From Sipunculus nudus (Eukaryota > Annelida > Sipuncula > Golfingiida > Sipunculidae), in assembly GCA_026874595.1 (NCBI GenBank), contig CM049313.1, positions 12,769,508 through 12,833,507 on the forward strand: DNA of 64,000 nucleotides, given 5' to 3'. Each line of letters starts with the position of its first letter. Positions within the stretch are counted from its first letter, which is position 1. The position numbers were made by a program, and so were the translations under genes. Shown here one piece after another: positions 32,738 through 43,890 of the stretch. The notes below the pieces were generated by a model. The model was not told the DNA's origin, searched no databases, and saw only the letters and a program-made list of their open reading frames with translations.

Positions 32738-35397
32738 AAGGGACCCATGGGTCACAGCGCTCAGCTGTTATATATGATAAAAAATATGATTTGGAATTGA
32801 GACACATGCTGGTTTTGTGTGATAATAAATATAAGCTGTATTATGAGTTGTTGGTGTTTAGCTTATGTATGATTTGGATAGTCTCTTTGGAGACAAGGAA
32901 GAGGATTGATTTCATTTATTTTATTAACAAATGGAGTGCTATTGTCACACAGATTTTGACTTGGCCATATAACTTATAAGCAGAATGTATAATATAAGAG
33001 TTTAACTATTCATTAAAAATAATTACAAATATTGTCCCAAATATAATTTTTATTAAAAATATTAAGAGAATCATATGATTTTTAAAAATAAAATATAACT
33101 GAAATGATTATTAAAATAATATTAAAGAATATATTCATGAATGCATGCATGAATACATTTTGAAAGTATTTGCACTGGTATTCATATACTTTCATGCTTA
33201 CCTGAATTCCCATTCTTATGCAAGAAATTTATAATGGAGTACATATTCATATTTGTATTCAAATACAATTGCAAAGTATTCGCACCATGTCTGGCATTTA
33301 TTCAGTTTTTACCAAACAATGATGTTGAGAATCCAGAATATAGAAAATTCACACATTTAAATAATGATCATAAGTACCTGGTTTTATGGCTTTTATTTAT
33401 ATTAAAAAAATAAATGTAATATATTCACTTTGGACTACTTTCACATCAACACACTAGACACAGTAGGAATCTAGATTAATATTATCAACTGCATCTTTGT
33501 CTATCATTAATTTTCTTCATATGATCCCTAATGATTAGTAATGAATAATATGATTTATTTTTTAATCATTAAAATTTCACTGAAAAATACCATAGGTGAC
33601 TGCATGGTGTTATTTGGAATAACACTGACATTGACATTCTATCCATCCATACAAGATTCTTACATCATCAGTAACTGCAAGTTAATTTTCTGTTACTCAT
33701 CAACTAACAAATTCCTTTTCTATTAATTTTTCTTTAATTTGTTATAAAATACCAATACAAAATTATTAATTAATTGTTTACTGTTATGTTGTTTTTCAAA
33801 ACAACTACTTGATGAGTTGGGTTGGACACCTGGATCAACTGTGGCTGGGCATAAGCTGCCTGGCTGCCCCAGTGTATGCTTCGCTCAAGCAAGCATAATC
33901 TAATGAAAGGCCAACAAGGTCAACATACAGGTGACTGAAGAGGGGCTGGATTAAGCCTGGGTCTGACATGGTCTCATATAAACATTAATAAAAGCTACAA
34001 TATTTGGCCAATTTCTTTCAGCTTTCTAAACTACAAAGATGAAATTCTTATGTGTGCATGATATGAAAATTATATCAACAGTGCTCTCAGGAAACACACA
34101 TGCCATGGTCAAAGTTGGGCAAAATTTAAGGTACTAATTTTATATTTATACTAATAAATTATAAAATTTGAAAAATTCAGAACTAATTTTTGGTATTCAA
34201 TTGAATCTTGATTAAATAATGTTACATCCCTGACAAAAAATCTCTAGCTTCAGCAATCCTCTTGTTAAGGGAGTAAATATATTTCTTGATTTTTTAAAAA
34301 GTGCATTATGTTTGGGCCCATAACTTAAAACAATTATGCAATACTGACATCATTTCTGGCATGTGCATAGCGAATGTATAGAAAAATATGTATATTATAT
34401 ATGATCAAAGTCAGATCAGTGGTTTTGATATTAGGCAGTCTTACAGTGTAACAATGGGTTTTTACTGGAAAAATGAAGTGTTTCATTAATATTTCAAAGG
34501 AATTAAGTCCTAGTGATAAGATTCTTGGCATGGTAAGGGATTTTGGAGACATCTAACTGTATGCTAAATTTAAGGAACTTAGAGCTGAAGCTGGGGAGCT
34601 GAGCTCTAGCAAACTGCATAACACTAGTTTGATGTAAACTTGATGTGACATTGTGCTTGAAAACTTGAATAAAATCTACAGTTTTTGATCAACTGGTTTC
34701 AAATTTTTTGGTGTTAACAGACAAAATGCTAACAAAAACATGCTGTGAAAATTAAATCCACAGGACTTACAGGAAAAAAATGTGCCATGGTCTAACTTGG
34801 GCAAAATTTAAGGTACCAATTTTATATTTTTGCCAATATTTAAAAAATTTTTACAGATTTTGATCTAATTTTTGGTATACAATTAAATTTTGATCAATTA
34901 AAGTTGTATTACTGAAAAAAGTCCCTACCTTTAACACTTTTGGTCTTAAGTGACCAAATATCTTTCCTGATTTTTTTACAAAGTCCATTATGTTTGGGCA
35001 CATTACTTTTTTAAATTAAATAATACTGACTTAATTTCTGGCATGTATATAGGAACTATATAGAGGAATATTTATGGTAAATATAAAGAAAACCAGATGA
35101 GTAGTTTTAATATTAGGTAGTCCTGAAGTGTGAAAATAGATTTCTAATAAAAAATTGAGGTTTTTCCTTAATATCTCGAAGGAAGGAAGCCCTATTGACC
35201 CAATTTTCGGCATGGTAGGAGATTTTTGGAACATCTAACTGTATGACAAATTTCAGATTCGTAGGTCCAATGGTGTCGAAACGTGCCAGTCTTACGGACA
35301 GACATCCGGACAGACGGACGGCCAACGGATGGACTGACGATGGACAATGGACCACGACTATACCTCAGATGACTTATAGTCAGCTGAGCTAAAAAAA
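32738..35397 (+). repeat. Large hairpin-ended repeat with two ~670-bp units
   Basis: Left end CAAGGGACCCATGGGTCACA then GCGCTCAGCTG, similar to the left end of the 17.1-kb array. In 34040-35270 two diverged units share CATGCCATGGTC/TGTGCCATGGTC, TTGGGCAAAATTTAAGGTAC, ATTATGTTTGGGC and GGAACATCTAACTGTATG. The tail is an ACGG-type run at 35292-35345 and the hairpin CTCAGATGAC..GTCAGCTGAGCTA then A-rich. The AT-rich stretch 32780-34040 may belong to it or be host DNA. Confidence 0.6.
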
Positions 35398-37142
35398 CTA
35401 TAAATGGACTTAACCAACCTTAAGTTTCTTTCCTGTTAATGTCCAGTCCTTATAAACCTTGTACAAAAATCAAAACATGGATTTTTTGCTAAGTCTGGGA
35501 GTGAGGGTGAGGTGAGGCTAGCTTATAAAATGACCAAATCAATGAAAATACTCAAGGGAGACTAACAGAGATACAAGTGGATTTAATCTGTAATAACATG
35601 AGGTAGATCAACTGGTATACAATCTCTCTGGTTTATTTTATGTAAAGCTAAATCAGTGATTCTTCGACTCATCCACTTGGGTTGTGTTTTTTTTTTTTCA
35701 TTCTTCATGTTTTAACAATTTCAGACCCATCAGTAGTTTGAATTAAGGGATGATGGAGTCATCCAAAATATCTGGAATGTTGTTATGAAGCATCCGGGAT
35801 TTTAGATGTTCTTGCATCCAAGGCTGGTAATAATGCAGCTGTCAATTAGCTCAATTAGACCAAGCAAATATCTGTGGTCACATCAATATTTCATTGAGTA
35901 ATAAAGTACTGACCCTGGCAGAGAAATCAGCTCATTATTCGACTACCTGACCTACTATGTTTGCTGAATCTACCACAGGTTTTAATATTACAAGCTATCT
36001 AAATACAAATAATAAAGGATTTTCTTTTTTCTTATGACTGCATGACTGAGCACCACACAGTATTATAAACATTAGTGGTGACATCCATAAGGAGTTATCA
36101 TTAAGTACTGCTCTGACAAATATGCATAAACTTGTAAAAAGGATTAAATAGCTTGATGAATCACTATTAACTGAATACTAAAAGAGTGCCCTCATCTTAA
36201 ACTCATCTGAAAATTCAATAAAACTGTTAACTTTGTTGATTTTTTTATGATTTATGCTGACTTGATAATAACTTTTCCCTTGTGTGACATTTTAATTTGC
36301 ACACTTAAGGAGAGTTTAAAAATCATTCTTTCATTCCTCTTACAGTTAATGATTATTTTATTCATAAGTTGTATAATGAATAATGCCCTTGCACAGCAAG
36401 GTGTTTATAAACTAGAGGCTGAATTGTTAAGAACAACATATTCAATTGGCATATGTTACATTTCAAATAAAAAACAATTAACTTAAATTGAAGGGGGAAA
36501 AAATAAAATTTAATTTGATTTTTATTTTATATGGATTCAAAATATATAAATATTAAATGAAATGATGAGAATATTCTGAACACAGGTTGATTGATAAATT
36601 AAAATATATGAAAGTTGTATGATTTTTATTAATTTCTTAGTAATTAAAGGTAATATTATTACCATCAATCAATATTAATCATTTAGATATTATTAACTAA
36701 TTAATTAACTAAGTAATTAAAGGAACAACTATTACCATTAACCATGATTAACCATTTAGATATTAACTATATATGAATATTAGATATACAAATATTAAGA
36801 AATTATCTCTCAAGAGCAGTAGTACACTGACCCAGCCTTTTATCTTAGCTGACATGTACTCATCTGGTGTTACTGACACCTGAGTATTAAGGAAGGCTCA
36901 GTGCCATTACGTTCACACTGTGAAGCACTGTTAGATAAAACACTACTCAAGTCAACTTGATGTGGTGCTGAACAAGGCTTTTAGTGTTTCACTGTGGCTG
37001 TTAATAACTGCTGAAACGTAATCAGCAGGACTGAAGCAGCCCTTGAGAGAGCCCGGGTCATTAGCAGCCTTACAGCTAATGATCTTTACACAGGTGAGCC
37101 TCCACTTACAGGTAAACTAGCTTTACACACATAGACCATGCA
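35398..37142. other. Nothing recognised
   Basis: AT-rich; no exon or repeat supported. Precedes the lectin promoter region. Confidence 0.45.
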
Positions 37143-37659
37143 CCAATGCTGCCCTGCCTGTGATTGGCTGCTCCACCAGTACATGTGAACACTCTCAGCC
37201 AATCAGCATTGAGACTAGTTGCCCACTCAGAGTAAGCACATGGGGAGCTAGTGGGGCATCTCATACTGATCAAGTCTGCAGGGATAAGGAGGGGGGCTAA
37301 TTTAACAGTCCTTCCAGTGCTGTTTATTTACCCCGTGGATCAACACCTGAATGTTTATTCAGGGGAATTACCTTTGCTAAGTTTGGATGCCTCTTTGTAC
37401 TTTACTTCAGGAATGTGAGAGTCTACAATAAGCTTTCTCCTATAGACTGTAGACTTACATCTAAACGACGGTATAACAGGGCTCTGTAAAGAAGCTGACA
37501 ACCACCCAGTGTGAATTCTCAAATCACTTGGAGCTGGTAAAATCAAGTGATCAACTGACAATCTCACAGAAGTGTGTTCTGCTGGACTAAACCAGACTAA
37601 TTAAGTCAACATTAAGCTGGTCATATTTATATATATATTAGTAACTATCAAGTTTAGTC
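37143..37659 (+). promoter_or_regulatory. Probable promoter/5' region of the lectin gene
   Basis: Three CCAAT-box cores lie within about 60 bp: CCAAT at 37143-37147, ATTGG at 37163-37167 and CCAAT in GCCAATCAGC at 37199-37203. A TATA-like TTTATATATATA at about 37625-37638 is so close to the ATG (37660) that it would leave almost no 5' leader, so the true start site is uncertain. The region is more GC-rich than its surroundings. Confidence 0.4.
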
Positions 37660-38239
37660 ATGGCATTTTTAAAGTTTGTGGTTTTATTCCTTTTTGCTGC
37701 TGTGATTGGTTATTCTTTATCACAAGAGTGTACTCTGGACCATATTAATGGTTGTACCTACACAGTCGTGCTCAAAGAAACCACATGCAAAAGAGCAGGT
37801 CAATATGGCATGATCGGAGACTCACCCAAGTCTAAAATCGAAACAAAACCACAGAAGGAAAACGATGTGAAGGACAGATCTAATGAAAATGAGTCTGTAA
37901 AAAAACTTGATCACATGGAAAAAAAGCTGACAAAAATGATGGATTCTCTGTCTGTGCGATCCCTACGTCACATGAGGAAAATCCGCAGTGAGATGAAACA
38001 AATGGCCACTGCGATCCGTCTCCTGAAAGGCACCCGCAAACGCCGCTCCGAGAGTCCCCTTGAATGCCCACCTGACTTTTTACGCTTTGGAACATGGCCA
38101 TCATGCTACAAGTTCTCGACATTCAAAGCAATGTGGCGTGAAGCCAGGGAATACTGCACAGCACTGGGTGCCAACCTTGTTGCCCTGGAAACTGCCAAAG
38201 AACAATATGTGATCGACTACTTCATAAAAAATAATGCAG
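37660..38239 (+). CDS. Secreted C-type-lectin-like protein, first coding exon
   Basis: The ATG at 37660 opens a hydrophobic signal peptide (residues 1-21, LKFVVLFLFAAVIG core). A segment with Cys24, Cys32 and Cys43 follows, then a charged region and a predicted coiled coil (about residues 78-123, heptad-like Leu/Met spacing). RKRR is at 126-129, a possible furin-type cleavage site. A C-type lectin domain begins at Cys136: CPPDFLRFG..PSCYKFS, then W159REAREYC166..LGANLVAL, the conserved first half of the fold. The exon ends GCA-G|GTAAGA at 38239, leaving one base of a split codon. Reading on gives a stop after GKKNIL. The second half (WxGL.., EPN/QPD and WND motifs) was not found downstream. 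Such proteins are commonly immune or mucus lectins in molluscs; the exact role is unknown. Confidence 0.85.
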
Positions 38240-38429
38240 GTAAGAAAAATATCTTATGAGATGCAAAACCAATGAAAACTCCAGTATACAAACTGTAATT
38301 ATTCTGTGCTAAACAATAAGCCCTATATAGATAACACTTCTCATCTTTTTTAATATCATGTTAGTTTATGGCCCATTTAGACTTTACTGGTTAAACATAC
38401 TTGGAAAAACATTATTAAATAGATGGCTC

Positions 38430-38620
38430 TCTCTACTGAAAGAGTAGAGAAAATAACAAAATGATAAGAATTTTACGTTATTATTAAGCTCTTGGATTTC
38501 AGGTTGGAAATGCACAAGGCTAGCAATAATCAAGAAGTCAATGTATTAGGTTCAGGCTGAGTTCAAAGCTTCCTTTCATCTGGCTTTGAGTCTCTAGCTA
38601 AGATTAAACCACAGACTTGT
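38430..38620 (-). mobile_element. Possible SINE family B, copy 4
   Basis: Weak alignment to family B: GATAAGAATTTTACGTTATT, CTTGGATTTCAGGTT, AATAATCAAGAAGTCA. Lies in the first intron of the lectin gene. Confidence 0.4.
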
Positions 38621-38627
38621 CTTAACA

Positions 38628-38828
38628 GGGGCGGATTCAGGATTTAGGAATAGGAGGGGACCAACCCAGGAGGACTAATGACATAGCCTAAAATAGGTAC
38701 CCAGGTCCAGAAAAGGGGGGGGGGGGTCCAAGCCCCAAAAATTGGTCTGAAACCCTTAAAAAAGGTTGTGGTGACAGATAAAAGGGAGGGTCCGGACCCC
38801 CTTGACCCCTCCCCTGGATCCGCTTAAT
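38628..38828. mobile_element. hAT-like MITE
   Basis: Ends ACAGGGGCGGATTCAGGA and CCCCTGGATCCGCTTA are near-inverse. The interior has a poly-G run and GTCCGGACCCCCTTGACCCC. CAGGGGCGGATCCAGG-type ends are a common non-autonomous hAT signature. Target duplication not resolved. Confidence 0.65.
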
Positions 38829-38829
38829 T

Positions 38830-39955
38830 CTGCTTAACTGTGAGTACCTGGTTAATCCCTCCTCCTACTCTTATATTTTTATCTCTAAAATGGGGTAACG
38901 TATCTTGCATCTAATACCTTTCCAGGATTTTAAACATTTTTTGACAATTTGTGCAAAATAAACAATGAGATTTGTTAACATTTACACAAATATCTTTACT
39001 TCCAATATTAAGGTTTATCTGAAATTTCCGAAATTCAGAATATCTGTCTGAACTATATACAAACTGGTTTTAAATTTACTAGTTTAAGGTAACACTAACA
39101 GTATGCATTGTTTGAACCTTGGATTTATTTTAAAGGATGACATTTGGAATTTATCTTTCAATTTAATATTATTTCAAAGCAAAAAAATTTTTATCATCAA
39201 CAGAATAATCTGAGGTATCCTTTCTGTGATACACCTTAGCCTTGGGATTTAATCAAAGTTAAATATAACTATCACCGTGAAGGCCCATTCTATTACCTAC
39301 CCAAATGATAGCCTTGTTCCTTATCTATACATTTATCTACCAACTGAAATAACACACTCTAGTGATAAGATATAGATAAGATATATCATTTATTGTCCAT
39401 TCATGAATCTACTGTCTGAGAATGATAGGAAGAAGCTGAGGTAATGATCGATGTACTGAAAAGGTATAAACAAACACTCGAACAGACCACTTCTAGTATT
39501 CTAGTGCACATATGACTGTGGATAGAAATATCATCAATCCCAACAGAAATGAACTCAAAAATGTATTTTACATGAAATATGTCTGTTCAATAATGTGATT
39601 CTAACCATTAATAATTTGTTTACTGTTTCATCATGTATCTCCTTTAGTATCCCCTTGGTCAAGCAATAATGAAACACATCTCCTTATCCTATCCTTTACA
39701 TATTGTGTCTGTTTTATTTGTCCACTTTAGATTAATTATCACTGTTGATTAATTATCTATACTCACAGGGGTTATTATATGCCTGACCTTAATTAGTATA
39801 TCCCATCTGAAATACAATTTGAATACATTTAGGTTCTTAAAGATGTTGTTACAGGTTCACATTTTCACATAAAAAAACAAGTTCTCAGCAGATGCAAATG
39901 ACAATTCATCAAGGACTAAAGGTGCTTTTTTACCAAAAAGCTGAAGCAGTACCAC
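38830..39955. other. Nothing recognised
   Basis: Searched on the plus strand for the missing lectin-domain exon; none was found. Confidence 0.45.
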
Positions 39956-40597
39956 CTGTAGTGCAAAAAGGGATATCGCCAATGCAGTTTCTCGTGTAAA
40001 TGGAGGAGAAAAACCACTGGCTGGCACAAAAGAATCCCATTTATGCAGGCAAGCGCAATTCAGTTAGATGGTCATTAGCACTGTCTTTTCTGACCACCCC
40101 CACTACCTCAGCTTATATACGCTACTGACACTGTTTATTTAATGTGATCACTGAACAAATATAAGGCTGTAATTAATATATTATTATTGTTGGCATGCTG
40201 CAAGGAAGATTAAATGAAACTTGCAAAACCTGACGTTTACCCGTAAATGAAAGACCATGTGTAGCTTTGCCCTGAATTATTAAGAGAGTCCATTGATACA
40301 CGATAAAGTTTTAATACAATATATTATTTCTATGCCTTTTCACATTCATGCTACCATTTTAATTTCAACTCAACTACAGTCAATGAAGACAAGACCATAT
40401 TAAATTTCAAGATAATTTAAAATGAAAAGCGCTTAGCACAGTGCACACGCAGCTGTATTGAATGAATGGGCTTGACAGGCTGTCCGCCAGGGTTGCCTGC
40501 AATTTTCTAGTTGTTTGCCTGCAATTTTTCAGGCAGGCAGATTCTACCTCCGCACACGAGAGTATCGGTATTAGTGACATCCCGTATTCTGATTATA
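39956..40597. mobile_element. Dispersed inverted-repeat element, family C, copy 2
   Basis: Aligns to 2552-3140. Ends GGGATATCGCCAATGC and (complement of right) GGGATGTCACTAATACC, continuing to an ..CTCGTGTgn.GG block on both sides. This supports imperfect terminal inverted repeats of ~35 bp. Confidence 0.65.
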
Positions 40598-40695
40598 TTT
40601 TATATCAATAGAACACTGCAGTGTGTCTGAGCATCTGTGCATGATTCTGTAAGTTCTGCTATTTTGCAGAAAATTGCAGGAAATAAAGAAAATAA

Positions 40696-41026
40696 GGCCA
40701 AAAAAAATTAAAGGTATGGTTCTCAGGCACCGCCCGCATCAATTTAAACCCCCGCATCAAAAATTTTTATTTTGATTTTCAATAAAAATTTTCCAATTTT
40801 GAACTGCTGCGACATTTCTTTCAAGAAGATAAAACCATACAATTTCCTTTGTTTTGTAGTGCTTTTACTTATTTAGCAAAATAAAACTGTTATTTTCATG
40901 CTTTTCCCTTATCATTTGACATTTTTATCGAAACATACCAAAAAATTTAAAATAAAAAAAGCGCCCGCCCGCATTGATTTCTGAAAAAAAGTGCCTGAGA
41001 ACCATACCTTTTTTTTTATTTTGGCC
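40696..41026 (+). mobile_element. Harbinger-like MITE, copy 3 (most intact)
   Basis: 331 bp, TAA on both sides (40693-40695 and 41027-41029). Terminal inverted repeats of about 35 bp: GGCCAAAAAAAA..TTAAAGG then TATGGTTCTCAGGCAC, mirrored by GTGCCTGAGAACCATACC..TTTTTGGCC. Sub-terminal CGCCCGC motifs lie at both ends. Non-coding. Confidence 0.85.
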
Positions 41027-41029
41027 TAA

Positions 41030-42340
41030 CAGTTTCATGTTGCAGGAAATCAATGACAATCAAACAGGTTTGGTTGAAGACAACTGTTAACTATTATAAC
41101 CAGCTGGCAGATCTAGATACTTTAAATATGGGGTACAGACAATGTCAGGAAGCTGTGATGTCTATATGATGGGTCACCCCACCCTGCAACATGCTACAAT
41201 TTCCTGTAATTGTCTATAACTGTCCTAGTGCACAATATCATAGAATAAATTCAGTATGTGATGCCTGTTACACTGCCTGTTCAAGATAAACCTGAAATCT
41301 ATTTTACATTTGGTCATCAGCTTAAGTGATGTAGATTAAATCCTCACATATAACTAGAATGGCAATCATTAGAGTGCACACCCCTGACAGTTAAGATAAA
41401 CATTTATAATCCTACATCACTGTATCTAACCAATCATCAACATCTGCACCATAAATATATGCGGTCTTTCCTGGCCCAAGTCCCAATCCTCCAGGTGGCA
41501 CCATAAAATCAGTTCAGAAGATTTTGCCTGATCCTGGACAGAAATTAACATAAAAACCAGCAAATATATACACTTTGGTTGCATTTTTTGTGAGGGTTTC
41601 AAATTTGGGATATTTGGGAAAGGGAAATTATCGCAAAAAATAAACCCCTCGTGAATAATAGGCCCCATCGTCGATGGGAATTCGAAAATCAAAATATTAA
41701 TATATAAATAATTACAGATCTTGTATGTTACTCGTGAATCAAAGTCACATGATATCAAATGTTTCAACTAATCTGCCAAAAATGTACAAGAATTTGCACT
41801 TGTTTGATGTTGCCTTGAGTCGTCATCTAATGTATACAATATCCCTACAGTTTATTTAAAATAACTAAATCATATTAGTTTAACTGAAATTACAATGTGT
41901 ATTTTACAATATGGGCAGATTGTGAAAATATAACCCATGAAAACTGCGATATTTTAACACCACAAATATGAAGCCAACCACAATAATACATCAAACAAAT
42001 GAAGAGACAAGGGAAAAAACAAAACCTCCTTGTTGTGGTCCTGTACCCGTTTGTACATTCCTACCTGCCTTCCCTGAGGTACAACATGGGATCAACTTAG
42101 AGAGCACTCAAGTGGACACAGGTCAAGTCAATAAACATCAGTCCATTACCTGGGGAGGGTGTGTTCCCAGGCCAGGAATAAGCAAACAATAACATACACA
42201 TCAGTGAAACCTGTTGGCTAAGTTACTGTCACTTACCCAGGCTACAATAATACAAGTTTGCAAATATGATACATATCACAGTACTTGTTTTATGATATGA
42301 TACATGATGTGATCAATGCAATAATGTAATTTGTCCATGA
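41030..42340. other. Nothing recognised
   Basis: Short open frames only, with no family pattern. Confidence 0.45.
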
Positions 42341-42344
42341 ACAG

Positions 42345-42775
42345 TACCTGGTATATCCTGTGACAATATGTCCATGGATAAAGAACTGCGGCATTTTTTC
42401 CTGTGGCATATTGCCCATGGACATTTTGTCCTGTGGCATTTTGTCCATGAACATCACATTACTCATGAGACATCCTGATGCATATTAAAACACAGTCTGT
42501 CCATGAAAATTATTTTGTTGCATTTTGTCCTGACTCCTGGGACATCATATCCTGTAGCATTTTGTCCATGGAAAAGTAAGTTCTGTAGCATTCTGTCCAT
42601 GGACATAATGTCCAGAGGCATTGTCTATGGATATTTTGTCCCAATGCATTTTGTCCATGGACAGCAAGCGTTACAGGAACGGGTCCTGTATTTAAGTTCT
42701 GCAGCATTTTGTCCATGGACAGTTATTTCTGTAGTATTTTGTCTATGGACAGTTATTTCTGTAGTGTTATGTCAA
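42345..42775. repeat. Degenerate 30-36-bp repeat around TGTCCATGGACA
   Basis: About a dozen imperfect units of the form CTGTAGCATTTTGTCCATGG + ACAGTTATTT. The 12-bp palindrome TGTCCATGGACA, or a decayed form, occurs in most units. The last two units are 30 bp apart. Open frames on both strands are artefacts. Confidence 0.85.
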
Positions 42776-42779
42776 GCTA

Positions 42780-43530
42780 TGATACTAGACTGTAAATCCT
42801 GAGATAGGTTGTCTGATGAAGCTTTGTCTAGAACTTGTTATGATGGTACCAATTTGTACCTTGACATTAGAATGTGTAGACAACAGATGACATAAAGAGA
42901 TTGTGAGCTAGCTGTATGTATATACCTGTACTGTAGCAATACATCAGTGTAACAGTACGGACAGCACTATAAAAGTTCCTATAGCTCATAGTGAGGCTAA
43001 GCTGGTATAATTTAATTACTTGATACACCCCCTGACACTGAACAATAACGGTGATTTGTAGCTACAGCTGTTGGTGTCAAGGAGAGAAACGTGATACATT
43101 TTGTACAATATTATTGTCTCCACACTGGGGTCCCACTACTCAAAGTTTTCAGGTTTATATAGGGATCATGCACTGATCCTTACACCCCGGGGGCTTAATG
43201 CTGATCTCCCACTACAAAACAACAGACCACACTCAGAGACATCAGAGTTTAAACAATAGAACCCTAGCTTTTTTCACATCAGATTATTATCTTCTCTGTT
43301 CTGGTTGTGTTTATGAGCACTGCATGATGCTGGATGTACCACCAGCAGAAGCAAAAATGCACTGCACAGCACTACTGGTGTATCACACATTTATAGTTTT
43401 TGAGATCATGACACATACTGCTGCCAGGGTAAAATATCTGCTTGAGACAGAGCTGACAGTAAATGTGATTTATTTATTTTTTTAAATATTCATTTTTGGT
43501 GGAGGTAACCACCTCCATTTTTTAATGCTA
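42780..43530. other. Nothing recognised apart from a short stem
   Basis: At about 43500-43518 GGAGGTAACCACCTCC forms a short stem-loop. It is the GAGGT end of a widespread dispersed repeat also glimpsed at 52785 and 62312. Confidence 0.4.
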
Positions 43531-43539
43531 AGTTGACTA

Positions 43540-43890
43540 AGTACGTGTACATCTGCAGAATTCCATTCCAGTTTCTGAGTACGTGACAGGGCACTATCAC
43601 ACGCTTCCTCTCATTTTTATATCCTGACTCCAACTAGGCCCAGTGACTACAGCACCTGCAGGCCAAGGTGTGTTATTGTCCCCATTGCTGAGTCATACCA
43701 CCGAGGAACCCCTGAAAGGCGCACTCCTTTGTGAGTGAAACACCCCCATTGGGCACGGCCTTCCCATTAAACCTGCAGAGCACTCACCCTAGGTGGGGGC
43801 CAACCATGAAAAATCTCACTGCCTCGGCTGAGATTTGAACTCACGTTTTCCCAGCTTTGAGTCCTGTGCTCTACCACAGAGCCACAGAAG
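43540..43890 (-). mobile_element. tRNA-derived SINE
   Basis: The minus-strand head has A-box-like TGGCTCTGTGGTAGAGCA and B-box GAGTTCAAATCTCA about 35 bp apart. A body with GGGAAGGCCGTGCCCAATGG and related GC-rich sequence follows. The acceptor stem does not pair fully, so it is not a functional tRNA gene. Confidence 0.65.

Noticed and set aside
43198-43485. Second lectin-type segment (EAKMHCTALLV)
   Set aside because: The resemblance to EA-x-x-x-C-x-AL-x-LV is short, the preceding Cys/aromatic pattern is wrong, and it would repeat the first half of the domain rather than supply the second.
43818-43885. tRNA-Leu-like gene on the minus strand
   Set aside because: T-arm is nearly right but the acceptor stem is broken and a SINE-like body is attached.
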